From assembly GCA_003254885.1 (NCBI GenBank), contig QANT01004262.1, positions 1-44,607 on the forward strand: a stretch of DNA of 44,607 nt, in the 5' to 3' direction. This DNA is from Purshia tridentata (lineage: Eukaryota; Streptophyta; Magnoliopsida; Rosales; Rosaceae). This document shows, one piece after another, positions 23,983 to 35,999 of the stretch (position 1 is its first letter; every line of letters begins with the position of its first letter). A program made the position numbers and the translations under genes. A model generated the notes under the pieces. It was given only the letters and a program-made list of their open reading frames with translations, was not told the DNA's origin and did no database searches.

Positions 23983-24361
23983 TCACATTTGATGATCTAT
24001 GTGGCAATTTGAAAAGTGATCTCCAATTTTAAATATTTGTATTTATTCTATGCACTAATTATTTGTATTTTTTCTATTAACTAATTTATTTTTATTTATT
24101 CTATGCACCACTTATTTTTAAAGCTTAATTTATTCAATTGAAATTTATTATTAGAAGAAAGATAATAAAAATTTTATAGTAATTATAAACAAATTAATAT
24201 TTGAAGAGAGGAGAAAGAGTCCTAGATTTGTAAAAAAAAAAATTGAATTTTCAATTGAAGATTCATCTTGAAGAGTCTCTTGAAGTCCAAAATACTCTTC
24301 TCTCTCTTCAAAAAATGAAAATTTCTTCATTTGAAGAGTCATTTGGGAATGCTCTAAATTA
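23842..24361 (+). mobile_element. MITE-like element, family B, copy 2
   Basis: It starts ttagagtatcttcaa and ends ttgggaatgctctaa, a rough terminal inverted repeat (TTAGAG...CTCTAA). The interior shares long stretches with the minus strand of 4381-4627, such as gatgatctatgtggcaattt and ttctatgcactaattattt. It has several AAGAGTC-like pieces in both orientations near the right end. No coding capacity. The left end was duplicated together with the MITE A border. Confidence 0.7.
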
Positions 24362-26714
24362 ATTATACCACGTGACTATATATCGGTTATACTTAATTAT
24401 TTTTTAACTCGATTAGCTCAATTTGTATTCAAATAACGAGTTTAACTATCAATTTAAATAAACTCAATCTGGATCCAATTTTTTAGATAAAAAATAATAA
24501 TATAGATCAATTTTGTAAAAAAATATTTTGAGTTTCAAGTTATTTGAATTAATCCAATTAGGCTCAAATAACAAGGTCTACTCGCAAATTGAGCATGCAA
24601 GTTTATAACCAAAGGATAGTCAGCCTAGGGAGGAACGAGTGTTCCTTAGGTTTTCTTTTGAAACCACTATATATCCTAGCTAAAGGAGGGCAACACACTT
24701 GAGACCTAGAGAGAATTAAGGAGCAAAGATTCAAAGCTCTCCCATTTCCTCAACTATATAGGGGATCGAGGGCCAAAACTAAGAGAGCCATTTTCTTCAT
24801 AATTTCTTCTAGACCTCTACCTCATAAGGAGGAGAGGAGATTACAAAGGGTGAAGAACTTTGGTGTGAGTGTTTGGCTAGGTTTATTGGCACACTCCAAA
24901 GTTAAATCTTCTTCATCTTCTAGTTGTTTCTATGTCAAATATCATATTTATACCATCAAATACAATATATTTGAGGTATAAATGAGAACAAATTTTAATG
25001 ACATTTCTTAAATGTTTTCATAACTAGTCTACGTTTGACCCAATATAATGGCTGGCCCAAGCCTATTCTACTTTTGCAAAAAGTAAAGTTGGGCTGAACC
25101 CTCTAATATATTGATCTACCATGCTCTTTTTGCCGATCAAATCTAGGATATATTGGTTTTTAAATATATACTTAATGACGGACTGAGCTGGATCGGGCTA
25201 ATTTTAAATGGGTCGGGCTCCTGCCAAAATTGACTTGACCCAACCTAATGTACACCTCCAATTGAACCCCGAACTCCTAATAACACATATTTAATCGAGA
25301 CGCTAATTTGCCAACTCAAACTCAAATTCTTTTTAACTAACTTACTTGTACAACTTTTAAATTTCAAGTTTGGTGCAGACGAATTCAAATTGAATTAGTT
25401 AAAATTTCAACTCTTCATTTTAATAAGTGAAGTTAAAATTTAAACGAATTGGAATTGAATCATTTACACTTTCATCTCTTTGTTTGATGAGTGAAGTTAA
25501 ACTTCTATAAACATACTAAAACATTATAAACGAGCATGTTATTTCTCCTTCTTTTGTTACCCATTTCTATTGTTGGTCGATTGTGCCTACAATTTACTTT
25601 GTTTTCTTCAAACATGCGTATACCCTAAATAAAATAAAACTAAAATAAATTAAAAATAACAACTAAACATGAAGTTGACTTTAAGTAATACTCGACTTCA
25701 TGTTTGACTAATCACTTGGCTCGGAATTTTTCAGTATGTGATTTGATAATAAATTGGATCTTCACTACTTTTTGTAGACAGTGAAAACAAATAATTTCTA
25801 CTATTTTATTTTTTAGAACTTGTATTTGCATATAAAAAAGTTCAAAACCTACGGACAAACTTACTGTCCACACCCGTCACTCGTGATAATATATAATTAA
25901 AGCTCGATTTGATTTTCATCACAACCATATCCTCCAAAATCTAGAAAACATTACCTCTTTTCAATAATTTTTTGTAGTCGAGTGATTTTTGGGTGGTCAT
26001 GGTGGTTAACCCGAAAAATCCCAAGAATTTATATACCAGATGAATTAAATTTATAAATTTGGCATAGTGACCGAATTAAGTTAGAACTTCGGTAACTAAT
26101 TTGGTATAATTAAGTCCAAAGCAAGATATTAAGCAAATTAGTTTTAGCAAATAAGCAAATTATAGATGACATGTGGTACAAGACAACTCAATCCATGGTT
26201 GACAATTGGATAATCCTATGATTGGATTTGTATAATATTGGCCAGATTGATGTGAAAACCTAAATACAGAAACCGCCAAAACCCAAATGCGTTAAAAAAT
26301 AGCACACTTTCGAATCAAAATTCGAACAGCATGTAGTATTTGGCATAGTCGATCTGTTAATTTTTCACTAAATTTATATTTGTACATTTTATTAGTTGAA
26401 TTAATTTTAAAATTAACGGACGGAGCAAACGAAGCGATATGGGCGGCCAGTGAAATTCCTCAACGTACAAATACACAACCACACACACACCAACAGACAC
26501 AAATGGCAAACGCACACAAACGCATTCTTCTTTGTCTGCCTTTTGTTTACCCTCGCATTCTCAGATTCGCTGACCCCAACTTTCTCGGCTCCCAAACACC
26601 CCGCTAGATCCTCGTCCTCGAAATCCAACTGCGTTCCATGCACGCTGACCATGTAAACCAAGTTACAAACCACGTACGTACTCTTTCTGATTTGATCGAT
26701 CACATTAACCAAAT
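24362..26714. other. intergenic region with probable degraded transposon remnants
   Basis: No gene is recognised. The 24640-24900 segment (cctagggaggaacg, then ccactatatatcctagc, gagacctagagagaattaag, ctcccatttcctcaactata) has the look of a retrotransposon LTR or leader, but no partner LTR or polyprotein is seen. The 25020-25260 segment contains gggtcgggct and tgacccaacc pieces in inverted order, again like old repeat DNA. A CA-rich stretch at 26466-26520 precedes the gene at 26715 and may be its 5' UTR. Confidence 0.4.
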
Positions 26715-28057
26715 ATGGATCAATATTGCACGATGTCGAAGTCGACCAAAGTGATCAAGAAGAAGAAGAAACTAAAGAGCGCTACCAAGTTCTTCATATG
26801 TTTTCGGTTGGGTGGACAGGGCCGTCCACGCTCGGCCACCGAGGGCAACCCTGTTTTCACGTGCGTTGCTGTCGGTGACAAGGAAGCCGCGGCGGTGGTG
26901 TGCCCCGTCGGGGTTTTACCGGGGGCTTCTAAAGAAGGATATCATCAACCACCAAACGGGGGAGGTCAACAAAAAAACAAAGAACAACGCAAAATTTCTC
27001 GCGTTTTGAAGGCCATTTTGTTCGAGACCTCATTAGTTAGTCTTTTTTTTTAATTATTCGATTCACTAAACACGTCGAATCTAATAACTATTGCATGAGA
27101 TCTGCATACATTGAACTCTAATAATCATTGCTGAGATCTATTAACAACAACCATTGCATTGAGATTTGCGAATGAATGCACTTTTTTTTGTTATTAATTA
27201 TTAGAATTGGTTTTGATTATTGTTTAAAATGTCTTACATATATTGACATGCAGGCCAGGAAGATTCGAACAAAGAAATTAGGAAAAGGCTATGAGAGTTC
27301 AAGTCTGCGTTACAATCAATTATCGTCATCCGAAGAAGACGACCCCAAAACGATCTCAAAAACATCATCGTCCTTAAGTCCTAATGCTTCCATCTTCTCG
27401 AAATCTTCATTGAACTCTTCATCATCATCAGCATCATCGTCATCATCATCATCACGACGTTCGTGTTCGTCATTGTCAACTACCCCGTCACGTACCTCCA
27501 ATTCGAGGTCGTTAACGGAGAGAATCAAGTCGTTCCGATCTGCAGGCTCATCCATCACCAGTATAAAAGCCAATTCAAAGTGCTTGTCCGATAGATTCAA
27601 GTCGTTCCGATCGAACTCGTCGCTTAGTTCGAAAACCAACTCCACACTGTCCGAGAGCACGAAGTCGTTTCGATCAAATTCAAATATTAATTTGGAGGAA
27701 ATTAGGAATGCAAATGATGAAGAGGATGCCAGCGGTGAAGAGCAGAGGCCAAGAGCGAGTTTCCCTTCGAGTATGGGGTTGTGTTTTCTGCTTATGGGTC
27801 TGTTGGGGTTGATTTTTTGGGGGAAGATTTGTGGCATCGTTTGCGCTTCAAGTTGGTTGTTTTCTCTGCCTTTTTGGAGTTTTGGATGTCACGACTCGTG
27901 GCCAGTGGCAAACAAGGTTGAGCCTCCGAAGACTGATCATTCGTTAGAGGAGCATTTAGAGCACAAGAAGAAAGTCGTCGTGGGAGGATTGCTAGCAAGG
28001 CTTCTTCGACCTGCTTGCTGGCGACGACAACAGTTTGATTTTGCATGTAATTTATAA
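26715..28057 (+). CDS. Ser-rich protein of unknown function with one C-terminal hydrophobic segment
   Basis: Proposed exons: 26715-27035 (107 codons, donor TTA|gttagt) and 27254-28057 (acceptor catgcag); 374 aa. I do not know a function. It resembles uncharacterised plant proteins that have a Lys-rich start followed by FxxCFR and end in a hydrophobic segment (possibly the At5g23160-like set; tentative). Visible: a basic N-terminus (VIKKKKKLKSATKFFICFR), a poly-Ser tract around residues 157-178, three KSFRS repeats at 199-203, 223-227 and 244-248 each in a Ser-rich setting, an acidic patch (NDEEDASGEEQ), a hydrophobic stretch of about 280-313 (MGLCFLLMGLLGLIFWG and on, enough for one membrane span) and a basic tail with VVVGGLLARLLR. 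This layout suggests a tail-anchored or single-pass protein. The exon 1 donor is a choice among several nearby GTs; the exon 2 frame is certain to be open. Expression data would settle the junction. Confidence 0.72.
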
Positions 28058-28973
28058 TATTATAACCTGCTATAACCCTTACAACAGGCAAACACGAGAT
28101 TCAATTTGTTTGGGTCATTTAATTAAGCACATAATATATGTATATTTGTTCCTTTTTTTTTTTTCTTTTTTTTTTATTGGAGTGTGTAAGGGAGTTTTTG
28201 TTCTCATCCAATTCAATTTGCTTTTTAATATTTGGTCTGATAACATTAGAGTGATTAAAATTTATCTCAAATTCTAGTCTATACAGAAGGTGTTAGATGA
28301 TATGACTGAGCAACTGTGGTTGAATAAAATAAAATTTGTGTGTTGGTGACGAGTTTGTTCATTATTTTCTTTGTTTTTATTCTGTTTTTACTTAATTTCT
28401 TTAAATAAAAATGTTTTTTTTTCCCAAAAAAGAAAAAGAAATTACAATTACACAATGTTTCAAAGTTGCAGTACATTTTTTTTGTGATCGGTATGTATTG
28501 CCAAAAGAGGAATGCCTAATTGCGTTTTTTTTTTACTTGTTTTTGTTCTCTTTATTATTTCACAACGTAATCTTATAATTTGTTTGTTTTCTAAATTAGT
28601 ATTTAAAAATTATTTTTAGAAAAACTTAACTAATTAAAAAATTATTCAGTTATCTAATTATTATTAAATAAATAATTTTAATAACAATTAGATAACTAGC
28701 ATAAATGAAAAGATAACTAGCACAAATGAAAAGATAACTAGCAATCTTCTTGCCAAAAAAAGAAGACCCAAAATAGCATTCCTCTTGCTAGAAAACCCAA
28801 AATAAACTCCACATAAGTTTCTAGAAAAAGTAGGAAAAAAGAAGAGGGCTTAATAGGAGGCCAAGGTCACGTGGGTAACACATGATCTTAAACCCTTAAT
28901 GCCCTTTTCAATGTGAGGTCTGATTTTCCCGGGCAAACCCCAATCGGGCAATCAACTACCATCACTCCCCGAA
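28058..28973. other. intergenic region upstream of TRM5
   Basis: AT-rich, with poly-T runs at 28153-28175, and no gene. A short direct repeat (gataactagca(c/t)aaatgaaaa) appears about three times at 28689-28742. The last 100 nt, less AT-rich, are the presumed TRM5 5' UTR and promoter; an ACGTG core lies near 28868-28872 (cacgtggg). Confidence 0.45.
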
Positions 28974-31900
28974 ATGATGACCAAGCTCTTCTTCCTCAGA
29001 CCTCACTCTCTTCCCCTCCCCACTCTCCCCTCCAAAATTCTATTCCCCAAAATACCCTCACTCCCCGAAAAATTTCTCATCATCTCCTTCTCCTCCACCA
29101 CCACTGAAGCTCAAATTTCAGACCCAGACCTCTTCTATGGACCCTCCCTCCACAAGGGCACCAAACCCCCAATTCACCTTCCCGTCTCATTCACCAAGCC
29201 CTCACACCTTCAGCAACAAGAAGATGACAAAGAAGAAGAAGAAAATTTGATCAGCGAAGAAAGCTTCAGTAGAGTTTTCGACATCGCCGCGCTTCGAGTC
29301 CCGTCAAAAGACTGTTTTCCCCTGGAGAGCCGCCTCCGAGGCCACTTGCTGAACTGGTCTCGCATTCGCAACATTGCCAGAGTCCCCGGAGACGAGGTGG
29401 AAGACGAGCTCGTTGAGCTTCTTGCAAATCAGAGCAAAGACGAGCTCGATGACGACGAAAATGCTCTTGTTTCGTTGAATCGCCGGATGTACGGAAAATC
29501 AGAGGGCGATGGCGAGCCCTTGAGTCCCGTGCTCTACAGAGAAAAGCTCATGAAAACTTTCGATTCGCGCGGGTACGTGAATTTTCGCAACCTGGCAAGG
29601 ATGTCGAGGCCACCGACGCAGAGGAAGAGGAGGAGGAGTGAGGAAGCCAAACGTGGTGAAGGTAAAAAGAGGAGTGGGAAGGGTGAGTTTTCTGTGCTGG
29701 AGGTTGTGGAGGACGATGAAGAAGAAGAAGGGGAGGACTTGAAGGGTTTGCTGGGGGAAGAATTTAAGGGCAGGAAGAAATGGAGGGGTTCGACGCGGTT
29801 GTTGCTCTTGGACGAGCGGTACGCGAACAAATGCGTGGAGGAGTTGCCTGAGGCAATCAAGGTGTTGTTTTTTTTTTTCTGGTTACAATTGTGTGTTTCT
29901 TCTTAATGCCTATTCATTTTTGTTACCAAGTGGTAGTGAATTTTCTCTTACCATTTTTGCTCTATGACCTTATTTTCCATTGTACTGTGACACTGTGTCT
30001 AATGTTCTTGCCCTGTCCCTTAGGTGGTGCTGAAAGAAAATACTGGGAAAAATTTGAGGCAAACTCCTGAGCTTGTGAGATGCAAACTGACTCTATTTTA
30101 TGATTACTGGCAGATGAATGAGGTATTTCAAACACGGATATCTTAGGTGTGTTTATTTAGTCCATGCTATTGTTCTGCCTTTTTTATTTTCTTTATTCCA
30201 TCTCTTGGGGGCCAGTAATATCAATTCATTCATACACAGCAGCACCAAAGTTGAACCATGAAAATAGATTGGAAAAACAAAACAAACTTGTAGTTAATTT
30301 GTTTCCTCATTTGAAGGATTCATAGTGACTTTTTAAACTATGCATTGGGTGCTTTTAGTCCCAAAATTTCTGCATATCAGATGAATTTTTCATGCTGAGC
30401 TTATTTGCCCCCTCTTCTGTTCCATGATAAAATTTTAAAAGACTTTTTGTTAAAGGAATGGATTTTATCAATTAAATGCTTACATTGGATAAACTTGATT
30501 CAATATCGATAGCTGAAAATGATAAAATCCATGGGTTTAACTTCTATGGCAGATGTTAGAGGCAATGCTGCCCAAAGGTATGATTGTTCCGTCAGCCTTT
30601 GAAACAGTTGGGCATATTGCACACCTAAACCTGAGAGATGAGCATTTACCATACAAAAAGCTTATAGCAAAGGTGCTTAATTCTAGAATCTGATTAATTT
30701 ACCATTTTAACAATGTGCTGCTCAATCGCTGTATTAATTAATAAAGGAAGAAAGCTATTTTCTATTCACAGGTGGTTCTTGATAAAAATAAGCCAAAGAT
30801 TCAGACAGTTGTCAATAAAATTGATGTCATTCATAATGACTACAGAACAATGCAGCTTGAGGTTTTAGCTGGGAATCATTCCCTTGTGACGACAGTAGTG
30901 GAGAATGGGTTGCGGTTTCAGGTTGATCTAGCAACAGTGTATGTATTTTAGCTTGCAATCTAATGGAAATTTCATCTGAAATTTTTCGAATATTTGTTTT
31001 AGTAATGATGAAACTGATCAATTTCTATGTTAATTATGTTATTGTGAGGAAACTTTTGCTGTTTCCTCAATAACATTTTCTTCCCCTCCCTTCTCTTGAA
31101 TTTATTATTTCATTGTCCGTGACCTTGTTCATGGACATGGGATAAGAGAGTTGGAATCATGATGTTATCAACACCAGACAATGAGCTTTGATTTGAGATA
31201 AAACTTTGATTTGATTAGTCTACACGAAATTTGGTTTAGTTCTTGATTCTAGGGTAAGAGTTTTACTAGTACTTGGGAGTTCATATATAAATAATAATAA
31301 GTATCCTTTCATGAGATTCATAATTGTCAATAAATAAGAGATTTAGAGGTGAAATTAGTGTCAAGCAGACAGAATCAATGTGCTGAAATTTCATCTTATA
31401 CCTTCCCATTTTGTGTTTCCATTCTTTATTATTTTTTGCTTTTGTCAACGTCTGTTGTTTATTGTATGAATATGAATGACTGGCAAGAATCACATTCTTA
31501 TGTTTCTATCATGCAGTTATTGGAATTCCAGGCTTGCAACTGAAAGACAAAGGCTCTTGAACAGCTTTACGCGCAAAGATGTTGTGTGTATGTTTTCATC
31601 TTGGCCTCATTCTGCATATCCTTAAAGTTTTTTTTTTTTTTTTTGCTGTCCAGGCCTTTCATAATGATCAAAATTATTCTGTTTATTTTTTTGTTTTTGG
31701 GACAAGGTGGGGTTGGGGCGGGGTGTGTGGGAATATTTAACTGTTTCTTAGAAAGAATAAATGTTGGGAAAAGGAATACATGGGGACTATACAAAGGCAT
31801 CCCTACTTGATTGAACCCACTGAAGTCCTGAAACTAAGAAAATGTTTTGTTCTTGGTTCTGAAAAACTAAGAAATGACAAAAAAGTAAAAAAAAAAGAAA

Positions 31901-33466
31901 AGAAAAGTGCTCAACCAGATCCCTGCAGCAATAGTGCTCTAACCATAATTCTGAATTCCTGCACGTAAGCTCTTCATATTAGTCATATCGTCATATCCTA
32001 TGATAAATCAGTAACTGTTATCGAAGAGAACTTCTGCATTTTAGTTTTCCCATATCGTACATTTTAAATATCAATCTTTTGCCACTTACTTTTAAAAAGT
32101 CATTTCTTATCTATTGACAGGTGATGTTTTCTCCGGGGTTGGTCCAATAGCTATATCTGCAGCAAGGGTTGTCAAACGAGTATATGCCAATGATTTGAAT
32201 CCCTGCGCAATTGAATATCTGGAAAGAAATAGTGTCCTCAACAAACTTGAAAGGAAGATTAAGGTATGCAAGTAGCCATTGCAGTAGGATATAATGAATA
32301 GGATTAAAGTTTTTCATCATATTTATTTGTTTTAAGCAGTGAGTTCATAGAAGGCAGTAACCTTCCCCTTCCCAACCCCATATGTGGCATGGGTTGACCA
32401 AGCAGTCACCACCTTTTTTAAATGAGTGTTTTATTTGAAGAATAAAATGGTATGCTTCATATTAAGGATATTTTTACCGCTCATTAGGTCTTTAACATGG
32501 ATGGAAGGAGGTTCATTAATGCTATGTTTGCAAGTGATAAAGCTGAGTCCATAACTCAAGTGGTCATGAATTTGCCGAATGATGCTGCAGAGTATCTAGG
32601 TGTGTTGGACTGATTCCCATTTTGCTTCTTGCTTGCAAGTCAATTCATTCTTTTAACTGTTGGTTTGTGTAACTGCTCATCTCTACTCAATCATAGTTTA
32701 AGTGTGATAAATCTTCTTGGTAGCGCTCAGTTTTTTAATGGGTTTTGTAGTTTCTCTTTGTGTTATGCACATGCAATTAGTGATACATGATTGACGGGAA
32801 GGCAAAAGTCAGTAATTAAATGTTACTATTTAGAGTGTCCACCTGGTTCTTGGGGGATTGGGTCACATATGGGCTAGTTGGGTCAATGGGTAATTGTTTG
32901 CTTTTGTTTGCCTAATTTAAAGAATTACTTTACTGGAGTCCTATGGAGTGCAGGGACACTTTAGTTGATGATCACTATAGGTCTCCAATGCATGACAGAG
33001 TAGTGAACTCTTAACCAGTTGGTTTCTGAAGGTAGTTAAAGTAGGATTTCTACTGTTATGCAATACTTAAAACTCTCTCTCTCTCTCTCTATGTGATTTT
33101 TCTTCCATGAACAGATGCCTTTCGGGGAATATTAAGAGACAGATCCATGGATAAAGAATTTACCTTGCCAATGATCCATGTTTATGGATTCTCCAAAGCT
33201 CGAGATCCAGAGTTCGACTTTCATGAGGTACGGTGCTGGATACTCACATATGTTTTGTGTATTTTGGGTAATTTTTTTTCCCCTCTATCATCTTTTACCT
33301 CCTTTCATTTTAATAAATGCAGAGAATAAGAATTGCACTGTCAGATGTGGCAGTTGATGTAGATATGCGTAGGGTACGCCTTGTTGCACCAGGAAAATGG
33401 ATGTTGTGTGCATCATTCATCCTCCCTAAGAGTGTAGCATTTGCAAAGCCGACATTGATTATGTAA
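28974..33466 (+). CDS. TRM5: tRNA (guanine37-N1)-methyltransferase, Trm5/Met-10+ family
   Basis: It transfers a methyl group from AdoMet to N1 of G37 next to the anticodon, which prevents +1 frameshifting. Exons: 28974-29861, 30024-30122, 30553-30672, 30772-30938, 31517-31587, 32121-32263, 32488-32599, 33115-33227 and 33323-33466; 618 aa, all phases closing. The catalytic half shows [17 protein letters not shown] (about 349-365), [15 protein letters not shown] (449-463, AdoMet loop), YANDLNP and [16 protein letters not shown] with the NLP motif at 524-526, characteristic of Trm5. The N-terminal third is an extension: a Ser/Pro/Leu-rich, basic start without early acids (transit-peptide-like), then acidic and Lys/Arg-rich stretches (QRKRRRSEE) that could act as nuclear signals. 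Plants have several Trm5-like genes; this one looks like the AT4G27340 type, recalled as next to SPL in Arabidopsis. Location in the cell is inferred. A second ATG follows at once at 28977. Confidence 0.93.
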
Positions 33467-33796
33467 ATAGGTCAAGTTTAAACCTGAGGTGCATCGTACC
33501 CTCTTGAGTTTTGCACATACATTAGATATATGTATATAGGCGACTTAAGAATATTTTCTTTGGTACCCACATCCAACCATTGTGAAATCATAATTTTTCA
33601 TCTTCATTTTCATTGTCCTGTTTATCCTGTCCTTGAAATGCAAGTCTTCTTGGGGTTGTGTTTTTTAAAGATACCATTGTTACTTGCAACAAGACTGTCG
33701 GTTAGCAATTGACATGTCCTACTCGTTGTATTGTTATGTTTCTCAGTTGAGACGTTAAGAGAAAGCAAACCAAAGCAAAGCCGTGAAATTAGTTGG

Positions 33797-34010
33797 TGCC
33801 ATATTGATTTTGCTTTCAAAGTCTGTATTGTAATTGCAGCAGAAAATTCACTTTTTCTATGGGTCGTTTTCCAAATTAGGAGAAAAAAAGAAGAAAAGAA
33901 ATAAAGAATCTGGCTGCCATATTGATTTCTGTCATAAGTCAATATGCAGCAGAAATTTCCCTTTTATGTGGGTCATTTTCCAAATTAGGAGAAGGAAAGA
34001 AGAAAAGAAT
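33797..34010. repeat. tandem duplication of about 118 bp carrying a CArG box in each copy
   Basis: Copy 1 (33797-33914) and copy 2 (33915-34010) share tgccatattgattt, cagcagaaa(a/t)ttc, tatg(t)gggtc, then ttttccaaattaggagaa and aagaagaaaagaa. Both contain ccaaattagg (33871-33880 and 33980-33989), a perfect CC(A/T)6GG MADS-domain binding site. It lies about 350 bp after the TRM5 stop and 5 kb before SPL. Whether it regulates either gene is unknown. Confidence 0.85.
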
Positions 34011-35990
34011 CTTGCCTAACCAAGATTTATGATCTCTTAAATGTTTGTTCGTTTTTACTTTTTCTTTGTCTCTCAGCTAAATTGTTTAGGGTGCTAAAGG
34101 ACATGTAGTCCTAACTTAAACTGGAGAATAGAATTTTGGATCACTGGCTTCTTGGGAGAACTTCAAGGCAGTTTCTCCTTAGTGGCCAATTTGGCCATCA
34201 AGGTCCATCTAGCCGTTCATTTCTGCCTTCTTGCGCGTGTGTATGTATTTCTACACACACATCAGCCCCCCGAGGCTTGCATAGTAGCAGCATATATGTT
34301 CCCTTTGAGTAAATTGCTTCTTTTTTTTTTTTTTTTTCTTTTTAAACCGCATATGGGGTGATCAGAAAAGCAAATGGTTGGGATGAACAGGTTAAGAGAC
34401 AATAGCTTCACTCCATAAAGAATAGGGTGTCTAGTTGATATTATAGATATCAAAGGAGGGATGTAAAACACAAAATACGAGTAGATGATATTATTCAAAA
34501 ACAAAACTCATAATTAAGAAAATAATGGAAAATCATTGCTGTTATAATGAAAAGCTGTTTGTGTTACTTTCAGGAATATGTACTCTTCTTACATGAATCA
34601 TTGCCCCAACAAGTCCAAGGAGAATGCATGCAGTGTTTTAATTTCTTTTAAAACAGACGTACATTATTTATATTACTACATATTTATTTCATCAAGTCTG
34701 GATAGATGGGTTCCATGTATAAAAAGCCTTTGTATATGCACCCCAGACATATCTCAGACAAATCTTGCTTTTATGTCTGGGTCTTTGTTTTGTACAGAAA
34801 TCTTGCAATGCCAAAACACAACTAACAGATGACAGCGACTTCTTGATGCATGCAAAATTCACTATGGTGTACATAAATGCCTACAGGAAACCGAATATTT
34901 GTTGCCCATATTTGGCCTCCATGGACGGCCCCGATTTCACACCATCATCTGCAGGTCCCTCCATAAAAACCCCAGTGTAAGACATGTACTAAATCTACAT
35001 GTACCACTGCCTCACTGGCCATGCATGTCATATGGGAATGCCCTAGTGTCCTATTCTATCCAAAGCGGGGTTTGGGGACAGATTGTCTATTTGGGGATGG
35101 TGGTTGAGGGCAATATGGTAAAAACAATTGACCCCAGAGAAAGAGACCGAATCTCAGTTCAGATTGAGATCTACATAATTATATCTCCTCCTCAGTCCTC
35201 AGTCCTCACTGTGCTTGTGGGTGTGGGGTGGTCCTCTCATCAAGTTACGATTGTCTTATTGGTATGTACAAATATGTAAGGGTGGGGAATGGAGAGGGAC
35301 CTTTTGCTATTTTGTTAAAAAATGGGTAGGTGTTTCACAAGCTGCATAAAGGCAGAACTAACAGTTACTCTAAGCTCTGGTTTCTTTATAGCAACCACTA
35401 GGAAACATCTAGGGCACAAGATTGCTTGCCGATTCTTTCTATTGAATCCAATTATTTTGTGTGTACGAATAAAAGTTTGAGAGGGCTCAATATATGTTCC
35501 TTTAATTTGCATTGTATACCTGATTTAAAGCTATACAGGGAACATGCATATATCAATCTTAAGTGGATCAATGAGTACCGGAGGGTTCTGATCGAGATTT
35601 AGGGGTTCTTGTATAGTTGTATTTATGAAATAACAGAACCACATTGCTCATATACAAACTCACATACAACCCATGTCAAAACAGTATGAGTAGGTACGTA
35701 GAACCAACGCATAAAGAAAATGATTTGGAGAAACCGGAAAATGACTATAATTTGACCCATAACCCATAAGCTCCGAATTGTTCGACACCTAAAAAGAACC
35801 CTCAATACATGCAAAATTCAAGAGGTTTAGCTCAAGTGACATGAGGTAGGAGGTAGGGTGTTCATCCATCTTTAAAAGGATCATTGTTAAATTTAGAAAG
35901 AAAAAAAGATAACCAGGAGGACAACAAAAGACATTTGCTAATTGCTACAGCATAAACTTGATTAAAGGGTTGCTTGGTACTGTATTAACA
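34011..35990. other. intergenic, no gene recognised
   Basis: Mixed-composition sequence between TRM5 and SPL. Small frames are present on both strands but none shows domain-like content, conserved motifs or plausible splice extensions. No clear repeat was noticed. Confidence 0.5.
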
Positions 35991-35999
35991 CTTAAAACA

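Noticed and set aside
27316..27837. Acidic 173-codon minus-strand frame opposite the KSFRS protein
   Set aside because: A shadow of the Ser/Lys-rich plus-strand codons: poly-Ser reads as poly-Asp/Glu on the other strand. No domain or own start signals.
29534..29860. Ser-rich minus-strand frame opposite TRM5 exon 1
   Set aside because: A shadow of the acidic plus-strand codons; the plus strand has clear family homology and splicing.
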